Source: Jiangella endophytica
GTDB taxonomy: Bacteria; Actinomycetota; Actinomycetes; Jiangellales; Jiangellaceae
Reading direction: 5' to 3'
DNA: 64,000 nt
NCBI RefSeq assembly: GCF_003427025.1
Contig: NZ_QVAI01000001.1
Location: 868,001-932,000 of the forward strand
Shown: positions 32,219-40,625 of the stretch, piece after piece
Layout: each line of letters opens with the position of its first letter
Numbering within the stretch: position 1 is the first letter of the stretch
Translations under genes and position numbers: made by a program
Notes under the pieces: model-generated
The model's input: the letters and a program-made list of their open reading frames with translations, nothing else
Database searches by the model: none
Told to the model about the DNA's origin: nothing

Positions 32219-32893
32219 TCAGTCCTCGCGGCCGGCCCACTCGCGCCGGATGTGGCCGATGTGCGTGCGCATGAGCTCCTGCAGCTGCTCCGCCTCGCCG
32301 GCCTCGATGAGGTCGCACATCAGCTGGTGCTCGCGAGCGCTGGCGACCAGCCGTCCGGACGAGGCGAGCGTCGAGAGGCCGTAGAGACGGGTCTGCGCGC
32401 GCAGCTCCTCGACGATGCGGACGAGGCGCTGGTTGCCGCTGGCCGAGAGCAACCGGACGTGGAACTCGCGGTCGGCGCCGATGTAGTTGATGAGGTCGCC
32501 GTCCGCCGCGGCGTCGACGATGGCGGCCGCGAGGTTGCGCAGGTGGGCCAGCTCCTGCGCGGAGATCGCCGAGACCGCCTGGGCGGCGATGGGCGGCTCG
32601 AGCAGCTCGCGGATCTGGGTGATCTGGTCGAGGTCGGTCTCCGACATGTCGGTGACCTTGAAGCCCTTGTTGCGCACGACCTCGACCAGGCCTTGTTTGA
32701 CGAGGTCGAGCATCGCCTCGCGGACGGGCGTGGCGGAGATGCCGAAGCGTTCGGCCAGTCCGGGGGCGGAGTACAGCTCCCCGGGCTTCATCTCGCCGGA
32801 CACGATGGCGCCACGCAGCGCGTCGGCGACCTCTTCTCTGACGCTCATCCGCCGTGCGAAGGACGGCAGAGCCAACTGCCGCAGTTCAGCCAT
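32219..32893 (-). CDS. GntR-family (FadR subfamily) regulator of the hydroxyproline cluster
   Basis: A 224-residue regulator. The winged helix contains VREEVADALRGAIVSGEMKPG and the recognition segment FGISATPVREAMLDLVKQGL. The C-terminal FCD domain shows REFHVRLLSASGNQRLV and a distal His in REHQLMCDLIEAGE. The start at 32893 has GGAGGGA upstream; a longer frame to 33043 would run into the epimerase gene. It is the last gene of the run of Hyp genes and is a candidate repressor for the 21-bp element. Confidence 0.82.
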   Translation of the reverse strand: MAELRQLALPSFARRMSVREEVADALRGAIVSGEMKPGELYSAPGLAERFGISATPVREAMLDLVKQGLVEVVRNKGFKVTDMSETDLDQITQIRELLEPPIAAQAVSAISAQELAHLRNLAAAIVDAAADGDLINYIGADREFHVRLLSASGNQRLVRIVEELRAQTRLYGLSTLASSGRLVASAREHQLMCDLIEAGEAEQLQELMRTHIGHIRREWAGRED

Positions 32894-32973
32894 CTGTGGT
32901 CCCTCCGGTGTTGCACGGCGGCCGAACGTCACGGCGACGTCGCGTTCGTGCGAGATATCCCACCTCTTCAACC

Positions 32974-33975
32974 CTAAAGGAGAAAGCCCTCGGGAAAGGG
33001 ATCTGTGGGGTCGAGGAAGTACTGTGCCGTTCCTGTCAACCAAGCGCGCCCGGTGACTGTAGGTATCACCGCGGGAAGCGTTCCGACGCTCGACTCGCCG
33101 ACGAGACGGGCCACGAATCGGCTGCCGATCAACGATTCGTTGACGAAGTCGGTGTCGAGCGGCAGTTCACCGCGGGTGAAGAGCTGGGCCATGCGGGCCG
33201 ACGTGCCGGTGCCGCAGGGTGAGCGGTCGAACCAGCCGGGGTGGATCGCCATGGCGTGCCGCGACCGGCGGGCGTCCGAGCCGGGGTCGACCAGCTGGAC
33301 GTGATGGCAGACGTTGATCTCCGGGTTCTCCGGATGGACGGGCGCGTCGTGCTCGTTGATGGCGTCCATGATGGCCAGCCCGGCGGCGAGCAGCTGGTCC
33401 TTCTGCGCGACGTCGACGCGCAGGTCGAGCTGGCCGGCGTCGAGGATGGCGTAGAAGTTGCCGCCGTAGGCGAGGTCGTAGGTGACGGTGCCCCAGCCGG
33501 GGACGTCGACCTTCGCGTCGAGGCGATCGGTGTAGGCGGGGACGTTGCGGATGGTGACGGACTCGGCGGCGCCGTCGCGGACGGCCACCTCGCAGACGAC
33601 CAGTCCGGCCGGGGTGTCCAGCCGGATGGTGGTGACCGGCTCGGTCACCTCGACCATGCCGGTCTCGACCAGCACGGTCGCGACGCCGATGGTGCCGTGC
33701 CCGCACATCGGCAGGCACCCGGACACCTCGATGTAGACGACCCCCCAGTCGGCGTCGGGCCGGATGGGGGGCTGGAGGATCGCGCCGCTCATGGCGGAGT
33801 GCCCGCGCGGCTCGAACATGAGCAGCCGCCGCAGGTGGTCGGAGTTGGCGATGAACCACTGGCGCCGCTCCTCCATGGTGGCGCCGGGGAAGGTGCCGAC
33901 GCCGCCTGTGACGACGCGCGTCGGCATTCCCTCGGTGTGCGATTCCACGGTGTGGAAGATCCGCTTGGATCGCAT
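32974..33975 (-). CDS. 4-Hydroxyproline 2-epimerase (proline racemase family)
   Basis: A 333-residue proline-racemase-fold enzyme. Both catalytic cysteines are present: Cys91 in LPMCGHGTIG and Cys254 in DRSPCGTGTSAR. Two cysteines indicate a racemase/epimerase; the related trans-3-hydroxy-L-proline dehydratases have Thr at the second site. In a cluster with D-Hyp dehydrogenase, deaminase and semialdehyde dehydrogenase genes the reaction is trans-4-hydroxy-L-proline to cis-4-hydroxy-D-proline. It is 27 bases downstream of the deaminase gene. Confidence 0.88.
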   Translation of the reverse strand: MRSKRIFHTVESHTEGMPTRVVTGGVGTFPGATMEERRQWFIANSDHLRRLLMFEPRGHSAMSGAILQPPIRPDADWGVVYIEVSGCLPMCGHGTIGVATVLVETGMVEVTEPVTTIRLDTPAGLVVCEVAVRDGAAESVTIRNVPAYTDRLDAKVDVPGWGTVTYDLAYGGNFYAILDAGQLDLRVDVAQKDQLLAAGLAIMDAINEHDAPVHPENPEINVCHHVQLVDPGSDARRSRHAMAIHPGWFDRSPCGTGTSARMAQLFTRGELPLDTDFVNESLIGSRFVARLVGESSVGTLPAVIPTVTGRAWLTGTAQYFLDPTDPFPEGFLL

Positions 33976-34002
33976 CGTCGCTACTCCTCGGTGGTCCTGA
34001 AT

Positions 34003-34911
34003 TCAGGCTACGGTCGCCGAGGAGAATTCTGCGGCGATGCGCTGCGTGAGCTCGCGGACGGTCGCGGCGCTCTCCGGCAGCATGGGCTGCCGCGGCTGCC
34101 GGACCGGGCCGCCCCCGAGGTCGAGGACGTCCATCGACAGCTTGATGGCCTGGACGAACTCGGTGTGGAAGTCCCAGCGCAGCAGCGGGTGCAGCGTGCG
34201 GTACAGCGGCAGTGCGGTGTCGAGGTCGTGTGCCAGCGTGGCCTCGTACAGCCGGACGCTCTCGCGCGGGAAGACGCTGGTGAAGCCGGAGATCCAGCCC
34301 TTGGCGCCGGCCAGGCCGACCTCGACGACGGAGTCGTCGGTGCCGATGAGGATGTCCAGCCCGGGGGCCAGCTCGCCGATCTCGTAGGAGCGTCGCGACT
34401 CGCCGGTGAACTCCTTGACGCCGACGATGAGGCCCTCGTTGTACAGCTCGGACAGCAGCGCGGGGGTGAGGTCGACCTTGGTGTCGATGGGGTTGTTGTA
34501 CGCCGACACCGGCAGGCCCGCCTTGGCGACCTCGCGGTAGTGGTCGACGACCGAACGCTCGTCGGCGCGGTAGGAGTTCGGCGGCAGCGCCAGGACGACC
34601 TCGGCGCCGGCCTCGCCCGCCTGCTCGGCCCACTGGCGTGACTCGCGGGCACCGTACGCCCCGACGCCGGCCATGACCGTGAAGCCCTCGGGTGCCGCCT
34701 CGACCGCAACTTCGACCATCTTGGCCCGCTCGTCGGACGTCAGCACCTGGTACTCGCCGAGCGACCCGTTGACGCAGACGCCGTGGCAGCCGCCTTCGGC
34801 GAGCCAGCGCACGTGGTCGGCGTACCGGTCGAAGTCGACCGACAGGTCGTCACGGAAGAACGTCGGGGTGGCAACCAGAACGCCGTGCCAAGGCTTTTCA
34901 CGACCGTTCAT
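34003..34911 (-). CDS. DapA-family lyase, probable delta1-pyrroline-4-hydroxy-2-carboxylate deaminase
   Basis: A 302-residue (beta/alpha)8 protein of the dihydrodipicolinate synthase/N-acetylneuraminate lyase family. The Schiff-base Lys166 is in GVKEFTGES and the catalytic Tyr138 in AYNNP. In 4-hydroxyproline catabolism a DapA-family enzyme deaminates and decarboxylates-free-ring-opens pyrroline-4-hydroxy-2-carboxylate to alpha-ketoglutarate semialdehyde, and the neighbours fit this. The start at 34911 (MNGREKPW) is preferred, with GGAG upstream; an in-frame ATG at 34923 is an alternative. A weak copy of the 21-bp element lies upstream. Confidence 0.84.
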   Translation of the reverse strand: MNGREKPWHGVLVATPTFFRDDLSVDFDRYADHVRWLAEGGCHGVCVNGSLGEYQVLTSDERAKMVEVAVEAAPEGFTVMAGVGAYGARESRQWAEQAGEAGAEVVLALPPNSYRADERSVVDHYREVAKAGLPVSAYNNPIDTKVDLTPALLSELYNEGLIVGVKEFTGESRRSYEIGELAPGLDILIGTDDSVVEVGLAGAKGWISGFTSVFPRESVRLYEATLAHDLDTALPLYRTLHPLLRWDFHTEFVQAIKLSMDVLDLGGGPVRQPRQPMLPESAATVRELTQRIAAEFSSATVA

Positions 34912-34933
34912 GTGAGGCTCCATTTCTATACTA

Positions 34934-34954
34934 TATAACATTTCACTCATGTGT
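34934..34954 (-). promoter_or_regulatory. Weak copy of the 21-bp element upstream of the DapA-family gene
   Basis: On the minus strand the core GTGAA-ATGTTATA matches the GTGNN-ATKNYACT pattern except at the last two bases. It lies in the 77-bp gap between the dehydrogenase stop and the deaminase start. An AT-rich stretch (TATATAGTATA) follows and could be a -10. Confidence 0.35.
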
Positions 34955-34988
34955 GTAGAACAGGGAAAGCGGGACTAGCTACGAAATT

Positions 34989-36425
34989 TTAAGTCTGCAG
35001 AATGCCGTCCACTCGACGCGGAATGCCCGGATTCGCCTCGCGCAGCTCCTCCGGAAGCACGTACTCCGGCGCGTTCTGGTACGAGATCGGACGCAGCCAC
35101 CGGCGGATCGAGGTCGGCCCGACGGAGGTGTGCGCGCTGAGCGTCGCCGACGGGTACGGCCCGCCGTGCTGCATGGCCCACGTGACGGCGACGCCGGTCG
35201 GGAAGCCGCCGAAGAGCAGCCGGCCGGCTCGCCGCCGCAGCGTCGTGTGCAGCCGGTCGACCAGCTCGGTCTCGCTCTCGCCCGCGTGGACCGTCGCGGT
35301 CAGCTGGCCGTCGAGGCGGTCGAGTGCGGTGAGCAGCTCGTCGGTGTCGCGGTACTCGATGACCAGTGCGGTCGGGCCGAAGCACTCCTCGAGCAGCTCG
35401 GCGTCGAGGTCGGCCGCGGCGACGGAGAACACCACCGGTCGGCCCAGCGCGGGGTCGTCGCCCTGGCCGTCGCCGAGCGTGCGCAGCCGGCCGTCGGTGC
35501 GCCGCCGCTCGGTCTCGCGTTGGAAGGCGTCGCGGATGGAGTCGTTGAGCATCCGGCCGGCCGGGACCTCGGCGAGCTTCGCGCCCAGCGCGGCCCGCAG
35601 TTCGTCGCCGCCGTCGCCGGCGGGCGCGAACAGCAGGCCGGGCTTGGTGCAGAACTGGCCGACGCCCATGGTGATCGAGCCGACGTAGCCGGCGGCGAAC
35701 TCCTGGGCCTGGCCGGCCGCCACTTCGGGCGTCACGACCAGCGGGTTCAGGCTGCCGAGCTCGCCGTAGAACGGGATCGGGCGCGGCCGCGCGGCGGCGA
35801 TGTCGGCGAGCGCCCGGCCGCCGCGGGTGGAACCGGTGAAGCCGACGGCCTGCACGTCGGGGTGCTGGACCAGCTCGGTGCCGGCTTCCAGGCCCTCGAC
35901 CAGGCCGAGAGTGCCCTCGGGCAGCTTGGCCTCGGCCAGGCCGGCCCGCATGGCGGTGAAGGTGCGCCGGCTGGTCTCCGGGTGCGACGGGTGCGCCTTG
36001 ACGACGACGGGGCAGCCGGCCGCGAGTGCGGACGCGGTGTCGCCGCCGGGCACGCTGAACGCGAGCGGGAAGTTGCTGGCGCCGAAGACGCCGACGACGC
36101 CGACGGGAACGAGCATGCGGCGCAGGTCGGGCTTCGGCCCCATGGGGGTGTCGCCGGCATGGTCGATGGTGGCCTCGGTGTACGAGCCCTCGCGCAGCAC
36201 CTCGCCGAACAGCCGCAGCTGGTACGTGGTGCGGGTGAGCTCGCCGTTCAGCCGGGTGGTGCCCAGCCCGGTCTCGGCGTCGGCGGTGGAGACGATGGCG
36301 TCGCGGTCGTCCTCGAGCGCGGCGGCGACGGCGTCGAGGGCGTCGGCCCGGCCGACGCGGCCGGCCTGCTCGAACGGCGCGGCGGCCTCGGTGGCCGCGC
36401 CGACGGCGTGATCGACGTCAGACAT
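34989..36425 (-). CDS. Aldehyde dehydrogenase, probable alpha-ketoglutarate semialdehyde dehydrogenase
   Basis: A 478-residue ALDH-superfamily enzyme. Catalytic Cys259 is in GVGQFCTKPG, and Glu222 in GELGSLNP is the general base. The substrate-loop FGASNFPLAFSVPGGDTASA is typical of the KGSADH (2,5-dioxovalerate dehydrogenase) group, usually NADP-linked. It performs the final step of 4-hydroxyproline degradation, giving alpha-ketoglutarate. A perfect copy of the 21-bp palindrome lies about 95 bp upstream, suggesting an internal promoter within the long run. Confidence 0.88.
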   Translation of the reverse strand: MSDVDHAVGAATEAAAPFEQAGRVGRADALDAVAAALEDDRDAIVSTADAETGLGTTRLNGELTRTTYQLRLFGEVLREGSYTEATIDHAGDTPMGPKPDLRRMLVPVGVVGVFGASNFPLAFSVPGGDTASALAAGCPVVVKAHPSHPETSRRTFTAMRAGLAEAKLPEGTLGLVEGLEAGTELVQHPDVQAVGFTGSTRGGRALADIAAARPRPIPFYGELGSLNPLVVTPEVAAGQAQEFAAGYVGSITMGVGQFCTKPGLLFAPAGDGGDELRAALGAKLAEVPAGRMLNDSIRDAFQRETERRRTDGRLRTLGDGQGDDPALGRPVVFSVAAADLDAELLEECFGPTALVIEYRDTDELLTALDRLDGQLTATVHAGESETELVDRLHTTLRRRAGRLLFGGFPTGVAVTWAMQHGGPYPSATLSAHTSVGPTSIRRWLRPISYQNAPEYVLPEELREANPGIPRRVDGILQT

Positions 36426-36520
36426 GCATGAGCCTTCCAGGTTCGGTGCGGGGTGGGTCGGCGACGAGCGCTCCGCCGGGCGTCGGGGGTCGTCGTCGTG
36501 TGCTTCCTGCAGAATATCTT

Positions 36521-36541
36521 AGTGACATGTGAAATGTCACT
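36521..36541 (-). promoter_or_regulatory. Copy 3 of the 21-bp element (perfect palindrome) upstream of the semialdehyde dehydrogenase gene
   Basis: AGTGACAT-GTGAA-ATGTCACT, with 8-bp perfect arms. It overlaps the stop codon of the alpha-subunit gene and lies in the only long gap (111 bp) of the Hyp operon before the dehydrogenase. It probably controls an internal promoter for the three downstream catabolic genes. Confidence 0.65.
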
Positions 36542-37961
36542 GTTGTCCGGTGTGACCGGCGTCGCCCGCCAGCCGGCCGAGTGAGATCGGAGCGGCGATC
36601 GGACGTTCGCTCACCCCCTGGAGGTCGAGCGCCGACACTGCTGATCCACAGGCCGACGCGGTCAGGCAGGCCGTGGCGTAGCCACACACCCGCCCTTGAC
36701 ACCATCCCATGCCGGCCCGGCTCAGCAGTTTCGCCGTCCGCGGGTCGGTCGCCCCGAGGTCCTCGACCGCGGCCCGCACCTCGCCGGCGGTCACCTCCTC
36801 GCACCGGCAGACGAGCGTGTCGTCGCCCAGCCAGGTCTGCCAGCCGTCGCGCACCGGATGGACGGCGTGCATGGCCGCGGCGAACCGGCGCAGCGCCCGC
36901 CGCCTGCGGCGCAGCCGGGCCGGCACCGCGGCGGGCCCGGCCCCGGTGGTGGCCGTAGCGGCCGCCGTCCCGGCGATCTCGCCCTCGGCGACGGCCAGTG
37001 CCGCTCCGCCGACGCCGCAGGCCTCGCCCGCCACGTAGACGCCTGGCACCGTCGTCCGCTGGTGCTCGTCGACCTCGACGACGAGCGAGCCGTCGGCGTC
37101 GACGCGAGTGCCGACGCCCAGCGCCAGCGGCAGCTCCAGCTGCGGCGTGAACCCCCAGCCGACGGCGACGGCGTCGCACTCGACGACCCGCTCCGACCCG
37201 GGCACGACGCGCCACTCGTGGTCCAGCTTCGCGACCGTGACGGCCTCGACGACGTCGTCGCCGTGCGCGGCGACGACCGCCTGACGGGCGTGGAACGGCA
37301 CGCGGTGCCGGGCCAGCGCGGCGGCGTAGCCGGCGCCCTCGGTGAGCTTGGCCGCGACGCGTGCGACCGCACCCGCGTGCCGCGCCCAGCCCGCGGGACC
37401 GTTCGCCTCGTAGACGCCGACGACCCGCGCGCCGCGGGCGGCCAGCCCGGCCGCGACCGGCAACAGGAACGGCCCGGTGCCGCCGACGACCACGCGCCGG
37501 CCGACCAGGACCTCGTTGCCCTTGAGCAGAGCCTGGGCGCCCCCGGCGGTGTACACGCCCGGCAGGTCCCAGCTGCGGAACGGGACCTGCCGGTCGTACG
37601 CGCCGGGGGCGAGCACCAGACTCCTCGCGGCCAGCTCGGCCGTGCCCCGAGGGTCGTCGCCGGCCACGGACCGGACGACGAACCCGTCGGCCGCGGAGCC
37701 GGACATCGTCCACACGTGGTGGCCGGGGAAGGTGACAGCACCGGCCGCACCGGCGACGAGCGCACGGAAGGTGCGCAGGTCGTGGTGGAGGTCGGCGACC
37801 GCTCCCAGGTCGCCGGGCCGGTGCCGCCAGTACTGGCCGCCGGGCTGACGCCCGGCGTCGATCAGGGCGACGCGCGCCCCACCCGCGAGCGCCGCCGCGG
37901 CCGCGGCCAGCCCGGCCGGGCCGGCGCCCACCACGGCGACGTCATACGGCGAGGTGGCCAC
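36537..37961 (-). CDS. D-hydroxyproline dehydrogenase alpha-type subunit (NAD/FAD-binding, [2Fe-2S] C-terminus)
   Basis: A 474-residue pyridine-nucleotide-disulfide-type flavoprotein resembling HcnB/SoxA-alpha and the alpha subunit of heteromeric D-Hyp dehydrogenase. The N-terminal dinucleotide site is VAVVGAGPAGLAAAAAALAGG and a second lies at VVVGGTGPFLLPVAAGLA. The C-terminal bfd-like iron-sulfur motif has CRCEE and, about 30 residues later, GWCQGRVCG, giving the CxC...C-x4-C pattern. It works with the small ferredoxin-like and FAD subunits encoded upstream to oxidise cis-4-hydroxy-D-proline, passing electrons to a membrane acceptor. It overlaps the small subunit gene by 20 bases. Confidence 0.84.
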   Translation of the reverse strand: MATSPYDVAVVGAGPAGLAAAAAALAGGARVALIDAGRQPGGQYWRHRPGDLGAVADLHHDLRTFRALVAGAAGAVTFPGHHVWTMSGSAADGFVVRSVAGDDPRGTAELAARSLVLAPGAYDRQVPFRSWDLPGVYTAGGAQALLKGNEVLVGRRVVVGGTGPFLLPVAAGLAARGARVVGVYEANGPAGWARHAGAVARVAAKLTEGAGYAAALARHRVPFHARQAVVAAHGDDVVEAVTVAKLDHEWRVVPGSERVVECDAVAVGWGFTPQLELPLALGVGTRVDADGSLVVEVDEHQRTTVPGVYVAGEACGVGGAALAVAEGEIAGTAAATATTGAGPAAVPARLRRRRRALRRFAAAMHAVHPVRDGWQTWLGDDTLVCRCEEVTAGEVRAAVEDLGATDPRTAKLLSRAGMGWCQGRVCGYATACLTASACGSAVSALDLQGVSERPIAAPISLGRLAGDAGHTGQQ

Positions 37962-38211
37962 GGCCGTCTCCTTCCTGTGTCCGCACCACCATCGTCTCGG
38001 CCGCCGGTACCAGGCAGGCCCGCTGGTTGGGGACGTCGTCGATGGTGACCAGGCAGTCGAAGCAGACGCCGATGCCGCAGAACACTCCGCGCGGGCGGCT
38101 CTCGCGGCGGGTCGTCCGCCAGGACCGCACCCCGGCCGCGACCAGCGCCGCGCCGACGGTCTGCCCGTCGGTGAACGGGACGTCGCGCTCGTCGAACTCG
38201 AACTCGGTCAT
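37942..38211 (-). CDS. D-hydroxyproline dehydrogenase small subunit ([2Fe-2S] ferredoxin-like, HcnA type)
   Basis: An 89-residue protein of the (2Fe-2S)-binding family used as gamma subunit by opine, HCN-synthase and D-Hyp dehydrogenases. Cluster ligands are seen in VFCGIGVCFDCLVTIDD and RACLVPA, the C-x4-C-x2-C...C pattern. It starts 124 bp after the FAD-subunit stop, behind a long inverted repeat, and overlaps the alpha-subunit gene. Confidence 0.83.
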   Translation of the reverse strand: MTEFEFDERDVPFTDGQTVGAALVAAGVRSWRTTRRESRPRGVFCGIGVCFDCLVTIDDVPNQRACLVPAAETMVVRTQEGDGRGHLAV

Positions 38212-38245
38212 CGGTGGCTCCCTCGGCTCCGCCCCGCCACCGCCG

Positions 38246-38325
38246 CCACGTTGATCTTGGAGTTGTTCGGCGTTCCCGCCCTGGAATGTCCGATAGATGG
38301 CCGAACAATTCCAAGATCAACGTGG
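38246..38325. repeat. Long inverted repeat inside the D-Hyp dehydrogenase operon
   Basis: The left arm (38246-38271) starts CCACGTTGATCTTGGA and the right arm (38300-38325) ends TCCAAGATCAACGTGG. The 26-bp arms differ at one position, with a 28-nt loop. It fills most of the gap between the FAD-subunit and small-subunit genes. It could attenuate transcription or stabilise mRNA. A 43-codon open frame across it is not considered a gene. Confidence 0.7.
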
Positions 38326-38335
38326 GTGGGGGCGC

Positions 38336-39490
38336 TCATGCCGCCACCTCCGGGCCGAACCTCTCCGGCCGGAACGGCGCGACGTCCAGGTCCGGACGCT
38401 CGCCGTCGACGAGCTGGGCGATCAGCCGCCCGGTCGCCGCGGCCAGGCCGATGCCGGCGCCCTCGTGCCCGCACGCGTGGTAGAGGCCGGGCGCCCGCGG
38501 GTCCGGCCCGATGACCGGCAGGTGGTCGGGGCAGTACGGCCGGAAGCCGCGGTAGGTGCGGATGACCTGGACACCGGCCAGGACGGGGAACAACGCGACC
38601 GCCTGCGCGGCCAGCGCCCGCAGCACCCGCACCGACAGCGTGCGGTCGTAGCCGACCCGCTCGCGGCTGGCGCCGATGAGGATCGTGCCGGCCTCGGTGC
38701 CCTCGATGACGGGCGACGTCTGCAGGTCGGCGTCGTCGCTGGCGACGTCGGCGACGTACTCGGCCGCGTAGACCTTGTGCCGGACGATCCGCGGCAGCGG
38801 CTCGGTCACCAGGATGAAGCCGCGACGGGGGAGCACCGGCACGTCGACGCCGGCCAGCGAGGCGATCTCGCCGCCCCAGGTGCCGGCCGCGTTGACGACG
38901 GTGCTCGCGGGCAGGTCACCGGCCGACGTGCGCACGCCGGTCACGCGGTCGCCCGAGCGCAGGAACCCGGTGACCTCGACGCCGGTGCGCACCCGCGCGC
39001 CCTTGGCCCGGGCCGCCCGCAGCAGCCGGGCGGCAGCCAGCATCGGCTGGACCTGCGCGTCGCCGGGATACAGCACGCCACCGGCCAGCGACGGCGTGAG
39101 ATGCGGTTCGTGCTCGGCCAGTCCGCCGGCCGGCACGACGACGGTCTCGATGCCCGCCGCGCTCTGCTCGGCCGCGAGCGCCACCAGCGCGTCGAAGCCG
39201 GCCGGGGTGGACGCGACCACGAGGCCGCCCTTGGGGTCGTACTCGAACCCGCCCACCTCGACCGCCAGCTCGCGCCAGAGCCCGGACGACAGTCGCGCGA
39301 GGTCCAGCTCGGCGCCCGGCGGCTTGTCCGAGACCAGGATGTTGCCCTCACCGGCGCCGGTGGTGCCGCCGGCCACGGAGCCGCGGTCGACGACGGTGAC
39401 CGACCGCCCGGACCGCGCGGCGTACCAGGCCGTGGCGGCGCCGACGACCCCGGCGCCGATCACCACGACGTCGGCGGCGTCAGTGGGCAC
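38336..39490 (-). CDS. D-hydroxyproline dehydrogenase FAD subunit (beta, DAO family)
   Basis: A 384-residue FAD-dependent oxidoreductase of the DAO/glycine oxidase family. The FAD motif is VVVIGAGVVGAATAWYAARSG at the N-terminus (residues about 8-28). Further DAO blocks are RRGFILVTEPLPRI and TYRGFRPYCPDHLPVIGP, with the terminal GHEGAGIGLAAATG. It is the catalytic subunit for oxidation of cis-4-hydroxy-D-proline to pyrroline-4-hydroxy-2-carboxylate. It overlaps the OppF-type ATPase gene by 11 bases, tying the importer to catabolism. Confidence 0.85.
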   Translation of the reverse strand: MPTDAADVVVIGAGVVGAATAWYAARSGRSVTVVDRGSVAGGTTGAGEGNILVSDKPPGAELDLARLSSGLWRELAVEVGGFEYDPKGGLVVASTPAGFDALVALAAEQSAAGIETVVVPAGGLAEHEPHLTPSLAGGVLYPGDAQVQPMLAAARLLRAARAKGARVRTGVEVTGFLRSGDRVTGVRTSAGDLPASTVVNAAGTWGGEIASLAGVDVPVLPRRGFILVTEPLPRIVRHKVYAAEYVADVASDDADLQTSPVIEGTEAGTILIGASRERVGYDRTLSVRVLRALAAQAVALFPVLAGVQVIRTYRGFRPYCPDHLPVIGPDPRAPGLYHACGHEGAGIGLAAATGRLIAQLVDGERPDLDVAPFRPERFGPEVAA

Positions 39491-40625
39491 CGGGAGGCCC
39501 TCCGGGGGTGAGCCCGCCGGCGACGTGCGCCTCAGTGGCGTCGGCAGCCGCCTCGATTCCGCTGGTGTCGTCGGCGGCCGGGGTCAGGGCGACCTCCTCG
39601 GGCTTCACCTCGTGCGGCGTGATCGTCCCGGAGAGGATGTCCTCGGCGAAGTGACAAGCCACCTTGTGCCCAGGCGCCACCAGCGGCAGTTCGCGCAGCG
39701 CCGGGCGCTCGGTGTCGCACTTCGTGGCCTGCTTCCACGGGCACCGCGTGTGGAACCGGCAGCCGGTCGGCGGATTCGCCGGCGACGGCAGGTCGCCCTG
39801 CAGCAGGATGCGGCTGCGCGACCCCTCGACGTTCGGGTCCGGCACCGGCACAGCGCTCATCAGCGCCTTCGTGTACGGGTGCAGCGGCTGGCGGTAGAGG
39901 TCGGCGGCCGGCGCCTGCTCCACGATGCCGCCGAGGTACATGACGGCGACCGTCTTGCTGATGTGCCGGACGACGGCGAGGTCGTGCGCGATGACCACGT
40001 AGGTGAGCGAGAACCGCTCCTGCAGCTCCTTGAGCAGGTTGATCACCTGCGCCTGGATCGACACGTCCAGCGCCGACACCGGCTCGTCGGCGATGATCAG
40101 CGCCGGGTTCAGCACCAGCGCCCGGGCGATGCCGAGACGCTGCCGCTGCCCGCCGGAGAACTCGTGCGGGTAGCGGTTGACCACCGACTCCGGCAGCCCG
40201 ACGACGTCGAGCAGCTCGCGGATGCGCTTGGCATGGCCGGCCGCACCGCCCGGGATCTTGTGCGCCCGCAGCGGCTCGGTGAGCAGCGACTCCACGCTCT
40301 GGCGCGGGTCGAGGCTGGCCATCGGGTCCTGGAAGACCATCTGGAACTGGCGGCGGACGGCGCGCATCCTGCGCTCGCTGAGCGCCAGGATGTCCTGGCC
40401 GTCCAGCGTGACCGAGCCCTTCGTCGGCTCGATCAGCCGCATGATCGCGCGGCCGAGCGTCGACTTGCCGCAGCCGGACTCGCCGACCAGCCCGAACGTC
40501 GTGCCGGCCTCGATGTCGAGGTCGACGCCGTCGACGGCCTTGACGGCGCCGACGGTGCGCTGGAACAGCGTCCCGGCCTTGATGGGGAAGTGGACCTCGA
40601 GGTCACGGACTTCGAGCAGACTCAC
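39480..40625 (-). CDS. Peptide/opine ABC transporter ATP-binding protein (OppF/DppF type)
   Basis: A 381-residue ATPase starting at GTG in a GTGA overlap. Walker A GESGCGKSTLGRAIMRL, signature FSGGQRQRLGIARAL and Walker B IIADEPVSALD are intact. The oligopeptide-transporter C-terminal extension has cysteines in FHTRCPWKQATKC and VACHFAEDI, as in the 4Fe-4S-type motif of DppF/OppF. An acidic tail of about 50 residues follows. It serves the OppBC-type permeases with the OppD-type partner. Confidence 0.9.
   Translation of the reverse strand: MSLLEVRDLEVHFPIKAGTLFQRTVGAVKAVDGVDLDIEAGTTFGLVGESGCGKSTLGRAIMRLIEPTKGSVTLDGQDILALSERRMRAVRRQFQMVFQDPMASLDPRQSVESLLTEPLRAHKIPGGAAGHAKRIRELLDVVGLPESVVNRYPHEFSGGQRQRLGIARALVLNPALIIADEPVSALDVSIQAQVINLLKELQERFSLTYVVIAHDLAVVRHISKTVAVMYLGGIVEQAPAADLYRQPLHPYTKALMSAVPVPDPNVEGSRSRILLQGDLPSPANPPTGCRFHTRCPWKQATKCDTERPALRELPLVAPGHKVACHFAEDILSGTITPHEVKPEEVALTPAADDTSGIEAAADATEAHVAGGLTPGGPPGAH

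Noticed and set aside
38208..38339. A 43-codon frame between the FAD-subunit and small-subunit genes
   Set aside because: It is made almost entirely of the inverted repeat, has no family match, and overlaps both neighbours' ends. The repeat explains the frame better than a gene does.
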